A program made the position numbers and the translations under genes. A stretch of 35,970 nt of DNA from Alphaproteobacteria bacterium (GTDB lineage: Bacteria > Pseudomonadota > Alphaproteobacteria > Sphingomonadales > Sphingomonadaceae), in NCBI GenBank assembly GCA_018830415.1, contig JAHJSJ010000339.1, positions 1 to 35,970 on the forward strand, written 5' to 3'. Under the pieces are notes generated by a model that worked only from the letters and a program-made list of their open reading frames with translations, searched no databases and was not told the DNA's origin. Of this stretch, positions 15,434 to 22,413 are shown piece by piece; position 1 is the stretch's first letter; each line of letters begins with the position of its first letter.

Positions 15434-16372
15434 ATGACCATACTCGCAATCTCCGGCATGATCTGCCCGATGCTCGAATCGCGCCTGCCGCAGGGTCTCG
15501 ATGTGCGCTGGTTCATGAGCCACGAACAGGCGCTGGAGGCCGTGGCCGAGGCCGAAATCGGCTGGTTCGACATGAACGATCAGGTCGCGATGGCCGAAGT
15601 CCTGCGCGCGGCGAAGAAGCTCAAATGGCTCAATTCGATCTATGCAGGCCTCGATTTCCTGCCGATGGATGTGCTGATCGAGCGCGGGATCACCGTTACC
15701 AACGGGGCCGGGATCAATGCCATCACCATCGCCGAATATGTGGTGATGGGGATGCTCAATATCGCCAAGGGGTATCGCGATGTGGTGCGCGCGCAGGACC
15801 GGCACGAATGGCTGCTCGACAGCCCCGGAAAGCGCGAATTGGCCGGGTCAAAGGCGCTGCTGCTGGGCTACGGCGCGATTGGAAAGCTGATCGAACCGCG
15901 CTTGAAGGCGTTCGATGTCGATGTCAGCGTGGTCCGCCGCAGTGCGGGCGACAACACCCTCGGCCCGGACGAGTGGCGCGCGCGGCTGGGGGAGTTCGAC
16001 TGGATCATCCTCGCCGTGCCCGCAACGCCTGAAACCGACGGGATGATCGGCGCGGGCGAGCTGGCCGCGATGAAACCGGACGCCGTGATCGTCAACATCG
16101 CGCGCGGCAGCGTGATCGATCAGCCCGCCTTGGTCGATGCGCTGGAGCGCAAGGCGGTCGGGGCAGCGTTCCTCGACGTCACCACGCCCGAGCCGCTGCC
16201 CGCCGATCACCCGCTGTGGTCGCTGGACAATGCCCATGTCACCATGCACCTGTCAGGCCGCGCGCAGGACAAGATGTTCATCCGCAGCGGTGACCGGTTT
16301 CTTGATAACCTTGGCAAATATCTGCGCGGCGAGCCTGTCGGCCCGGTGTTCGACCCGCGTCTTGGTTATTGA
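15434..16372 (+). CDS. D-2-hydroxyacid dehydrogenase (NAD(P)-dependent)
   Basis: A 312-residue member of the D-isomer-specific 2-hydroxyacid dehydrogenases. It has the Rossmann motif LLGYGAIGKLI (GxGxxG), the active-site arginine in NIARGSVID, glutamate in VTTPEPLPADHPLW and histidine in HVTMHLSGRAQ. The N-terminal catalytic half is short and includes LKWLNSIYAGLDFLP and NGAGINAITIAEYVVMGML. It interconverts a 2-keto acid and its D-hydroxyacid; the substrate is not evident. The ATG at 15434 follows GAGGGAAGTC. Convergent with the next gene (16-bp gap). Confidence 0.92.
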   Translation: MTILAISGMICPMLESRLPQGLDVRWFMSHEQALEAVAEAEIGWFDMNDQVAMAEVLRAAKKLKWLNSIYAGLDFLPMDVLIERGITVTNGAGINAITIAEYVVMGMLNIAKGYRDVVRAQDRHEWLLDSPGKRELAGSKALLLGYGAIGKLIEPRLKAFDVDVSVVRRSAGDNTLGPDEWRARLGEFDWIILAVPATPETDGMIGAGELAAMKPDAVIVNIARGSVIDQPALVDALERKAVGAAFLDVTTPEPLPADHPLWSLDNAHVTMHLSGRAQDKMFIRSGDRFLDNLGKYLRGEPVGPVFDPRLGY

Positions 16373-16388
16373 CCGCGGCAGTCCGCGC

Positions 16389-16826
16389 TCACCCGTCCTC
16401 CAGCAGCAACAACACCGCCGTCACCTCCAACCGCTCCATTGCGCCGAAGCGGTGGTCGACGCTGGTGATGGTGGCATCGGCCACCAATTGTCCGGGGATG
16501 GTGAATTCGTGATCGGGCAGGCGCTCGATCAGTTCTTCGCCGTGGGCCACGGCCTCGGCCCCGCAGAACTCCAGCACCACCTCATGGCGCGTGCCGGAAA
16601 ATGTGATCGACGCCCAGGCCTTTTCCTCGTGCGCGATCACTGTTCCGGCGCCGCCGGTCAGCGCCATCAGCGCGCTGCGCACGCGGTCTGCGGTGGTGCG
16701 GCGGGCGCGCAAGGCGGGGTTGAGTTCGGGGGTGAGTTCGCGGGCGGGGGCGGACTTAACCTCGATATCACCGAAATCGGCAAAGATGTGGGTGAAGGGA
16801 TCGCGCAAGCTTTCGGTCAGCATCAT
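16389..16826 (-). CDS. Uncharacterised protein paired with a small HTH-like gene
   Basis: A 145-residue protein I do not recognise. It begins MMLTESLRDPFTHIFADFGDIEV, has a central ADRVRSALMALTGGAGTVIAHEEKAWASITFSGTRHEVVLEF and ends with a hydrophobic strand-like LEVTAVLLLLEDG. There is no signal peptide or membrane helix. The alternating strand pattern suggests a soluble alpha/beta fold. Its ATG at 16826 overlaps the stop of the 67-residue gene upstream (ATGA), so the two are coupled. The pair is divergent from an S24 repressor gene. Confidence 0.75.
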   Translation of the reverse strand: MMLTESLRDPFTHIFADFGDIEVKSAPARELTPELNPALRARRTTADRVRSALMALTGGAGTVIAHEEKAWASITFSGTRHEVVLEFCGAEAVAHGEELIERLPDHEFTIPGQLVADATITSVDHRFGAMERLEVTAVLLLLEDG

Positions 16827-17026
16827 GCGGCTTCCTTCATCTGATCGGCGACCCGGTCGGCATAGCCTTGCATCCATGCGCGGGTGCGCAGTTCGGTATC
16901 GGGACGCGGGATGCGCCCCATCCGCAGGTCGAGCACAAAGCGCGGGTCATGGGCAGCAAGCCGCCCGAATTTGGTGGCGGGCATGGCGTGCGCCCGCAGG
17001 AAGGTTTCGATCGTCCGAAGCAGCAT
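16823..17026 (-). CDS. Small HTH-like protein
   Basis: A 67-residue basic protein. The segment MLLRTIETFLRAHAMPATKFGRLAAHDPRFVLDLRMGR resembles a compact helix-turn-helix of the Cro/XRE kind: a helix, the turn around MPATKFG, and a recognition-like helix before an arginine. The rest (TELRTRAWMQGYADRVADQM) is a single helix. DNA binding is inference from this pattern. It is first in a two-gene unit, divergent from the S24 repressor across a 122-bp gap full of repeated half-sites. This is the geometry of a cro/cI switch, though no other phage gene is nearby. Confidence 0.7.
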   Translation of the reverse strand: MLLRTIETFLRAHAMPATKFGRLAAHDPRFVLDLRMGRIPRPDTELRTRAWMQGYADRVADQMKEAA

Positions 17027-17063
17027 GGTTTGCGTCCCTGTTGAATGCTTGGGGTTGGGCAGG

Positions 17064-17099
17064 CATTGAGCGAATCACTCAATGTTCCGCAAATGTTCC
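17064..17099. promoter_or_regulatory. Inverted and direct repeats in a divergent promoter
   Basis: An inverted repeat CATTGAG-N7-CTCAATG (17064-17084) is followed by two direct copies of AATGTTCC (17081-17088 and 17092-17099), 11 bp or one helical turn apart. They lie between the small HTH-like gene and the S24 gene, and are candidate regulator binding sites. Confidence 0.45.
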
Positions 17100-17107
17100 A
17101 GTTGAAA

Positions 17108-17146
17108 TCCTACTTGTCTAGGAAAAATCCTTCGTGTAGGAAGTTT
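17108..17146. promoter_or_regulatory. Cluster of TAGGA/TCCTA half-sites before the S24 gene
   Basis: TCCTA (17108), TAGGA (17119), TCCT (17128) and TAGGA (17137) alternate in orientation. They form dyads of 16 bp (17108-17123) and 14 bp (17128-17141), and AAATCCT recurs 20 bp apart. The last half-site contains the AGGA ribosome binding site of the S24 gene. The arrangement suggests an autoregulatory operator. Confidence 0.5.
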
Positions 17147-17148
17147 CC

Positions 17149-17829
17149 ATGAAAGAAACCCAGCAGCATCCGCTTGAATCGCTGTCCGGCCCGCGCGCTC
17201 GGCTGCTGGAACTGGCGCAGGCGCGCGGGGTGAGCCTTGCCGCGCTGTCCGAATTGCTGGGGCGCAATCCGTCCTATCTCCAGCAATTCATTCGCAAAGG
17301 TTCGCCGCGCAAGCTGGAAGAACAGGACCGCGCCACACTCGCGCAGTTCTTCGGCGTGGGTGAGGAGGAATTGCGCGACGTTAAGGATAATTCCTACGCG
17401 TCGCCCCTCAGGCGGCACGAATCGGGCGGGTGGGTGGATGTGCCGCGGCTCGATCTGGGCGCATCAGCCGGGCCGGGCCGCGTGCCAGGCGATGAGGCCG
17501 CGTTCGACACCTTCCGCTTTTCGCGCCGCTGGCTGGCTGAACAGGGGCTGGAGCGCGCGCAGCTATCGGCAATCACGGTTGAGGGGGATTCGATGGAGCC
17601 GCTGCTTCATGATGGCGACGAAATCCTCGTCGACCGCGCCCCGCGCGCCTTCCGCGACGGCATCCACGTCGTGCGGCTTGGCGACACGCTGATGGTGAAA
17701 CGCGTCGCGAGCGCCGGGCCGGGGCGGGTGGCGCTGCTCTCGCAGAACCTCGCCTATCCGCCGGTCGAGGTCGCGGCGGATGAGGTGGCGATTATTGGCC
17801 GGGTTGTGTGGAAGGGGGGGCGGGTTTAA
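17149..17829 (+). CDS. HTH and S24 peptidase repressor (LexA/CI-like)
   Basis: A 226-residue regulator. Residues about 15-75 form an HTH-like region (ARLLELAQARGVSLAALSELLGRNPSYLQQFI). The C-terminal S24 domain has the catalytic S148 (EGDSMEP) and K184 (LMVKRV), plus DGDEILVDR and IIGRVVWKG. An Ala-Gly pair at 107-108 (GASAGPG) in the linker is a possible self-cleavage site as in LexA. It likely represses genes until self-cleavage, perhaps after DNA damage; the targets are not known. AGGA 7 nt before the ATG fits. Divergent from the 67-residue HTH-like gene. It is too different from LexA to be called that. Confidence 0.88.
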   Translation: MKETQQHPLESLSGPRARLLELAQARGVSLAALSELLGRNPSYLQQFIRKGSPRKLEEQDRATLAQFFGVGEEELRDVKDNSYASPLRRHESGGWVDVPRLDLGASAGPGRVPGDEAAFDTFRFSRRWLAEQGLERAQLSAITVEGDSMEPLLHDGDEILVDRAPRAFRDGIHVVRLGDTLMVKRVASAGPGRVALLSQNLAYPPVEVAADEVAIIGRVVWKGGRV

Positions 17830-17839
17830 GTCTCTCGCC

Positions 17840-18523
17840 ATGACCGACACCCCCAAACCCACGCCCCCCCAAAGCCCCCCCATGCGCGCCGCGATCATTC
17901 CGGTAACGCCGCTCCAGCAGAACTGCTCGTTGATCTGGTGCACCAAGACCATGCGCGGGGCGCTGGTCGATCCCGGCGGGGATCTGGACAAGCTGAAGGA
18001 GGGTGTTGCCAAGGCGGGAGTCACGCTGGAAAAGCTGCTCGTCACCCACGGGCACCTTGACCATTGCGGGCAGGCCGGAATGCTGGCCGAGGAGCTGGGC
18101 CTCCCCATCGAAGGCCCGCACAAGGACGACCTGTTCTGGATCGAGCAGCTCGATAATGACGGCGCACGGTATGGGATGGTGGCCAAAAGCTTTGAGCCGA
18201 ACCGCTGGCTCCAGCATGGCGACATGGTAACGGTGGGCGAATTAACGCTCGACGTGATCCACTGTCCCGGCCACACGCCGGGCCACGTGGTGTTCTACCA
18301 CGCGCCCAGCCGCTTCGCGATTGTCGGCGATGTCTTGTTCCAGGGCAGCATTGGGCGGACGGACTTCCCGCGCGGCAATCATCAGGATCTGATCAACGCG
18401 ATCACCCAGCGCTTATGGCCGCTTGGCGAGGACGTGATGTTCATCCCCGGCCACGGCCCGACCAGCACCTTTGGCCGCGAGCGCAAGACGAACGCGTTTG
18501 TGAGCGACTACGCCTTGTCCTGA
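17840..18523 (+). CDS. Metallo-beta-lactamase-fold hydrolase (glyoxalase II-like)
   Basis: A 227-residue hydrolase of the metallo-beta-lactamase fold. The metal motif is THGHLDHCG (HxHxDH), with further ligands in PGHTPGHV (His), IVGDVLF (Asp) and IPGHGPTS (His). The overall form, including GSIGRTDFPRGNHQDLINAI, matches the YcbL/glyoxalase II-like group that hydrolyses thioesters or related substrates. The start at 17840 is chosen for position; the conserved fold begins at MRAAIIPVTPLQQNC, so 17882 is an alternative. It begins 10 nt after the S24 stop. Repeat A copy 4 begins 5 nt after its stop. Confidence 0.92.
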   Translation: MTDTPKPTPPQSPPMRAAIIPVTPLQQNCSLIWCTKTMRGALVDPGGDLDKLKEGVAKAGVTLEKLLVTHGHLDHCGQAGMLAEELGLPIEGPHKDDLFWIEQLDNDGARYGMVAKSFEPNRWLQHGDMVTVGELTLDVIHCPGHTPGHVVFYHAPSRFAIVGDVLFQGSIGRTDFPRGNHQDLINAITQRLWPLGEDVMFIPGHGPTSTFGRERKTNAFVSDYALS

Positions 18524-18528
18524 ATGAT

Positions 18529-18616
18529 CGTCATTGCGAGGTGCCGAAGGCGCCGCGGCAATCCAGAGCGTAACGCAAACTGCTCTGGATTGCTTCGCCT
18601 GCGGCTCGCAATGACG
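18529..18616. repeat. Long inverted repeat, family A copy 4
   Basis: Outer arms CGTCATTGCGAG (18529-18540) and CTCGCAATGACG (18605-18616) are perfect. Inner arms GGCAATCCAGAG and CTCTGGATTGC also pair. It lies between the convergent hydrolase and MAPEG genes, 5 nt after one stop and 5 nt before the other, so it could serve as a terminator for both. Confidence 0.93.
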
Positions 18617-18621
18617 GGGTG

Positions 18622-19017
18622 TTACATCACCCCCGCAGCCACCAGCGCCGCGACCACCGCCAGCCCCAGCAGGGTCAGCATCGTCGTCAGCGTGCCGATC
18701 ATCCGGCCGACCTTGGCGTTGCCGCCGTCCATCCCGAACCCGTGCGCCACCCGGCCGATAAAGTATGCCGCCGCGACGTATGCCAGCCACCAGCTGCCTG
18801 CGCCCGCCAGTTCGATTGCCGCGATCAGCACCAGCACGAAGGCAGTGTTTTCGACATAGTTCAGCTGCGCGCGCATCCGGCGTTGCAGCGGCTCGCTGCC
18901 GCCATCGCCCACACTGATGCCGAGCGCGGTGCGCAGTGCGCCGATGCGGATCGACAGCCAGATATTGAGAACAGCGGCGGCGGCGGCGGCGGCGAGTGTG
19001 ACTGGAAGCACGGTCAT
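18622..19017 (-). CDS. MAPEG family membrane protein
   Basis: A 131-residue integral membrane protein with four hydrophobic segments (about 4-24, 54-72, 76-92 and 106-130). The family block RRMRAQLNYVENTAFVLVLIAAIEL and the YFIGRVAHGFGMDG loop are typical of MAPEG proteins, relatives of microsomal glutathione S-transferase. Some bacterial members conjugate glutathione, but activity here is not shown. GAGGGG lies about 10 nt before the ATG. Convergent with the hydrolase gene. Confidence 0.88.
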   Translation of the reverse strand: MTVLPVTLAAAAAAAVLNIWLSIRIGALRTALGISVGDGGSEPLQRRMRAQLNYVENTAFVLVLIAAIELAGAGSWWLAYVAAAYFIGRVAHGFGMDGGNAKVGRMIGTLTTMLTLLGLAVVAALVAAGVM

Positions 19018-19070
19018 GGTAAGATCCCCTCGTTATTGTGCCGAGCGTGCTAGGCGCGCGCAGGGCGGGT

Positions 19071-19098
19071 TGCAACGTGCGAATTTTCAGCTATAGCG
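19071..19098 (+). promoter_or_regulatory. Candidate promoter of rpmF
   Basis: TTGCAA (19071-19076) and TATAGC (19093-19098) are 16 nt apart, about 145 nt upstream of rpmF, in the 227-bp gap after the divergent MAPEG gene. Its role as the promoter of the rpmF-plsX-fabH group is inferred from position. Confidence 0.4.
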
Positions 19099-19244
19099 CG
19101 CCCCTTCCCGCCGCTGCTGGCCAAGGAATGCACGCATTTGCTGCGGCTTGTGCGCTCGCTTCCCTTGCCGTAGAGGCGACCTTTCGAGTATCACGGCGCC
19201 CGGTGGCGCGATCAAACGCATTTAGTTGAGGAATTGGTGCCGCC

Positions 19245-19421
19245 ATGGCTGTCCCCAAGAGAAAAGTATCCCCGCATCGTCGTGGCAATCGCCGTTCGCA
19301 CGATTCGCTGCCGGTTGAAGCCTTCGGTGAATGCTCCAACTGCGGTGAATTGAAGCGCCCGCACAATATTTGCGGCCACTGCGGCCATTACAACGGACGT
19401 CAGGTTGTTGCTGTCGGCTGA
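19245..19421 (+). CDS. rpmF: 50S ribosomal protein L32
   Basis: A 58-residue ribosomal protein of the large subunit. It starts MAVPKRKVSPHRRGNRRSHD, the classic basic L32 N-terminus. It has the zinc-binding pairs C30/C33 (ECSNC) and C43/C46 (ICGHC), so it is the zinc-containing form, and ends YNGRQVVAVG. GAGGAA lies 11 nt before the ATG. It is followed 38 nt later by plsX, the order found in many bacteria, which ties ribosome and lipid synthesis together. Confidence 0.97.
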   Translation: MAVPKRKVSPHRRGNRRSHDSLPVEAFGECSNCGELKRPHNICGHCGHYNGRQVVAVG

Positions 19422-19459
19422 TTGCCGGTGGCCCTCACCATAGACCGGAAGGAAGCGCA

Positions 19460-20551
19460 ATGAGCCTCCCGCGTATCGCCGTTGACGCGATGGGCGGCGA
19501 TGAAGGCGTGCGCGTCATGGTTGAAGGTGCCGCACTTGCCCGCCGCAAGCACGAAGGTTTCAACTTCCTGCTGGTGGGTGATGGCAAGCGCATCGAAGCG
19601 GCGCTCGCCGACCATCCCAACATGCGCGGGGCTTCGGAAATCCTCCATTGCGAAGATGTTGTGGGCGGTGACGAACTGCCGAGCCGCGCGATCCGCCGGG
19701 CCAAGACCACTTCGATGGGCCTCGCCGTCAACGCCGTGAAAACCGGCGATGCCGGCGCTGCGGTCAGCGCGGGCAATACCGGCGCGCTGATGGCGATGAG
19801 CAAGATTGCGCTGCGCACCATGCCGGGGATTGATCGCCCCGCGCTCGCCGCGATCATGCCGACCTTGCAGGCGCATGATGTGGTGATGCTCGATCTGGGT
19901 GCCAATACCGAAGCCGACGCGCGCAATCTGGTGCAATATGCGGTGATGGGCGCGGCCTATTCGCGGATCGTTAACGGCTTTGAAAAGCCGGTCGTCCGGC
20001 TGCTGAATAACGGCACCGAAGAAATCAAGGGCACAGAGGAACTGCGCGATGCCGCCGCGATGCTGATCGCCGCCTGCGCGCGCGAAGATGGCGGGCTGGC
20101 GCTTGTGTTCGATGGCTTTGTCGAAAGCGACAAGATCAACCGCGGTGAAACCCATGTGGTTGTGACCGACGGGTTTTCAGGCAATATCGCATTGAAAGCG
20201 ATCGAAGGTTCCGCGCGGTTCGTGACCGACCTGCTGCGTCAGGCATTCACCTCTTCGCTGCGGTCGAAGATCGGGTTTCTGGTCTCGCGCCCGGCGACCG
20301 AATTGCTCAAGCATCATCTTGATCCCAATAACCACAATGGCGCGGTGTTCCTTGGCCTGAACGGCGTGGTGGTGAAAAGCCACGGCAGCGCCAATGCCAA
20401 GGGGGTCGCCAATGCTGTCGCGGTGACGGCGCGGCTGCTTGAAAACAAGCTGACCGAACGGATCGCGCATGATCTTGCCGCCTTGGGCGAAGGCGCGCTC
20501 AGCCGCAATGGTCGTTCAAACGCCGCAAAATCCAGCGAGCCGGACGCGTGA
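19460..20551 (+). CDS. plsX: Phosphate acyltransferase PlsX
   Basis: Makes acyl-phosphate from acyl-ACP, the donor for PlsY in phospholipid synthesis; it is a peripheral membrane enzyme. The 363-residue protein starts with the family motif RIAVDAMGGDEG. It has AVSAGNTGALMA, MLDLGANTEADARNLVQYAVMG, GTEELRDAA, VVTDGFSGNIALKAIEG and GAVFLGLNGVVVKSHGSA. GGAAGG sits just before the ATG at 19460. The stop overlaps the GTG start of fabH, so PlsX and FabH are coupled. Confidence 0.97.
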   Translation: MSLPRIAVDAMGGDEGVRVMVEGAALARRKHEGFNFLLVGDGKRIEAALADHPNMRGASEILHCEDVVGGDELPSRAIRRAKTTSMGLAVNAVKTGDAGAAVSAGNTGALMAMSKIALRTMPGIDRPALAAIMPTLQAHDVVMLDLGANTEADARNLVQYAVMGAAYSRIVNGFEKPVVRLLNNGTEEIKGTEELRDAAAMLIAACAREDGGLALVFDGFVESDKINRGETHVVVTDGFSGNIALKAIEGSARFVTDLLRQAFTSSLRSKIGFLVSRPATELLKHHLDPNNHNGAVFLGLNGVVVKSHGSANAKGVANAVAVTARLLENKLTERIAHDLAALGEGALSRNGRSNAAKSSEPDA

Positions 20552-21522
20552 ACGGTTCGCGTATTATAGGCACGGGCTCGGCACTGCCGCGCCGGATTGT
20601 GACCAATGCCGAACTGGCCGAGCGGGTTGATACCTCGGACGAATGGATCGTCGAACGCACCGGAATCCGCCAGCGCCATATCGCGGAAAAAGACGAGACC
20701 ACCGCCACGCTGGCGACCGCTGCCGCGCGCGCGGCGCTGGCCGATGCGGGGGTGGATGCTGCCTCGATCGGATTGATCGTGCTTGCCACGGCAACCCCCG
20801 ATAACACTTTCCCCGCCACCGCAACCAAGGTCCAGGCGGCCCTGGGCTGCCGCGGCGGGATTGCGTTCGATGTCGCGGCGGTATGTTCGGGCTTTCTTTA
20901 CGCGCTGGCGACCGCAGATTCGCTGCTGCGCACCGGGATGGCCCAACGCGCGCTGGTGATCGGCGCGGAAACATTCAGCCGCATTCTTGATTGGGAAGAC
21001 CGCACCACCTGCGTGCTGTTTGGCGACGGGGCAGGCGCGGTCGTGCTCGAAGCGCCGGGCGCGGATGCGGGCGGCAGTGATGCGCCCGGCATCCTCGGCA
21101 CAAGGCTCCATGCCGACGGGGCGTGCCATGATCTGCTCTATGTCGATGGCGGGCCATCGACTACGCAGACCGTCGGCCATGTGCGGATGCGCGGGCCTGA
21201 GGTATTCCGCCACGCGGTTGTCAATCTTTCCAGTGTTCTGAAAGAAGTGCTTGAAGAAACAGGTATTTCGTCGGACGAAATCGATTGGGTCGTGCCGCAT
21301 CAGGCCAATGCCCGGATCCTTGACGCCACCGCGAGAAAGCTTGGCATTTCGCCGGACAAGGTGGTGGTGACCGTGGATCGCCACGCCAATACCTCGGCCG
21401 CATCGGTGCCGCTGGCGCTTGATACAGCGCGGCGCGATGGGCGGATCAAGCCCGGCGATCTGGTCATGCTCGAAGCGATGGGCGGCGGCTTTACCTGGGG
21501 TGCCAGCCTGATCCGGATGTGA
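20548..21522 (+). CDS. fabH: 3-oxoacyl-ACP synthase III (FabH)
   Basis: Starts fatty-acid synthesis by condensing acetyl-CoA with malonyl-ACP. The 324-residue thiolase-fold enzyme has the catalytic triad C113 (AVCSGF), H251 (VPHQANARI) and N281 (RHANTSAAS). The opening SRIIGTGSALPRRIVTNAEL and DEWIVERTGIRQRHIAE are standard. The GTG start overlaps the plsX stop as GTGA. It is followed by ihfA, as in many alphaproteobacteria. Confidence 0.97.
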   Translation: MNGSRIIGTGSALPRRIVTNAELAERVDTSDEWIVERTGIRQRHIAEKDETTATLATAAARAALADAGVDAASIGLIVLATATPDNTFPATATKVQAALGCRGGIAFDVAAVCSGFLYALATADSLLRTGMAQRALVIGAETFSRILDWEDRTTCVLFGDGAGAVVLEAPGADAGGSDAPGILGTRLHADGACHDLLYVDGGPSTTQTVGHVRMRGPEVFRHAVVNLSSVLKEVLEETGISSDEIDWVVPHQANARILDATARKLGISPDKVVVTVDRHANTSAASVPLALDTARRDGRIKPGDLVMLEAMGGGFTWGASLIRM

Positions 21523-21592
21523 CCGGAACGCGGGTATGTGTCCCGTTTGCTGACACAATTGCTGAAAACTCAACATTCCGTATCGCATCGCA

Positions 21593-21620
21593 TTGCGGAA
21601 TCGCCGGAATTTTGTAGAAT
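21593..21620 (+). promoter_or_regulatory. Candidate promoter of ihfA
   Basis: TTGCGG (21593-21598) and TAGAAT (21615-21620) are 16 nt apart, 40 nt before the ihfA start. An inverted repeat ATTCCG-N15-CGGAAT (21575-21601) overlaps the -35 element and might be a regulator site. Confidence 0.35.
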
Positions 21621-21660
21621 GGCGGTCTTTAACGGGGTCGCACCGCTAGGGAGAAATCGC

Positions 21661-21960
21661 ATGATGCGTTCGGTAGGCACGTTGACCCGCGCTGATCTGG
21701 CAGAAACCATCAACCGCAAGATGGGGTTCAGCCGGGCAGAATCGCTTGAATTGGTGGAAGCCATCCTCACCAAGATGAGCGATGCCTTGGCCAAAGGTGA
21801 AAACGTCAAGATTTCGGGCTTCGGCAGCTTTGTGCTGCGCGACAAGAACGAACGTATCGGCCGCAATCCCAAGACGGGCGTTGAAGTGCCGATCACCCCG
21901 CGCCGGGTGATGACGTTCCGCGCGAGCCAGCTGCTCAAGGAACAGATTACCAAGGGGTAA
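21661..21960 (+). CDS. ihfA: Integration host factor subunit alpha
   Basis: Half of the IHF heterodimer that bends DNA in recombination, replication and transcription. The 99-residue protein has the HU/IHF fold: TLTRADLAETINRKMGFSRAESLELVEAILTKM, then KISGFGSFVLRDKNERIGRNPKTGVEVPITPRRVMTFRAS with the DNA-intercalating NP in the beta-arm. Two ATGs (21661 and 21664) are possible; GGGAGA lies upstream. IHF-alpha is favoured over HU by this arm sequence and the fabH/merR context. Confidence 0.95.
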   Translation: MMRSVGTLTRADLAETINRKMGFSRAESLELVEAILTKMSDALAKGENVKISGFGSFVLRDKNERIGRNPKTGVEVPITPRRVMTFRASQLLKEQITKG

Positions 21961-21979
21961 GCAATCAGGGTGAGGTTTG

Positions 21980-22411
21980 ATGACCGGATTCGATGACGGC
22001 AAGGATGATGGCGCGTTGCGCACCATCGGTGAAGTCAGCGATGCACTGGGCATCAAACCGCACGTGCTGCGCTATTGGGAAGCGCAATTCCCGCTGCTCA
22101 AACCTCTGAAACGCAGCGGCGGGCGGCGCTATTACCGGGCCGCCGACGTGGCGATGGTGGAAACCATCGACCGGCTGGTGAACCACGAAGGCTACACCTT
22201 GAAAGGTGCCGAGGCGGTGCTGCGCGGCGCTGCCAAATCCGCGCTCGACCGGCGCGGTCAGGATCGTCGCAGCGGGGATCGCCGGATTGCCGCCGAAACG
22301 GTTGAGACCCCCGGTGTGCGGCTGATGGTAAGCGACGGCCCCGACATGGCCGAAACTATCGCCGCGCTCAAAACGATTCGAGCCAGGCTGGCGACCGCGC
22401 TGGAGGCTTAG
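21980..22411 (+). CDS. MerR family transcriptional regulator
   Basis: A 143-residue regulator. The N-terminal winged HTH (TIGEVSDALGIKPHVLRYWEAQFPLLKPLK, then GGRRYYRAADVAMVETIDRLV) is of the MerR type. The C-terminal part is short and helical (AETIAALKTIRARLATAL) and has no metal-binding cysteines, so it is not a metal sensor. It lies 19 nt after ihfA, a neighbour order common in alphaproteobacteria, and ends 2 nt from the convergent smc gene. Its targets are unknown. The ATG at 21980 is preferred over a TTG three bases earlier. Confidence 0.93.
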   Translation: MTGFDDGKDDGALRTIGEVSDALGIKPHVLRYWEAQFPLLKPLKRSGGRRYYRAADVAMVETIDRLVNHEGYTLKGAEAVLRGAAKSALDRRGQDRRSGDRRIAAETVETPGVRLMVSDGPDMAETIAALKTIRARLATALEA

Positions 22412-22413
22412 GG

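Noticed and set aside
17149..17829. LexA
   Set aside because: The S24 domain is present, but the N-terminal HTH and the setting do not match the usual LexA.
5129..18616. Family A repeats as a CRISPR array
   Set aside because: The copies are thousands of bases apart and are palindromes without spacers or cas genes.
19038..19229. Possible 63-residue gene before rpmF
   Set aside because: No ribosome site or similarity; it covers the likely rpmF promoter.
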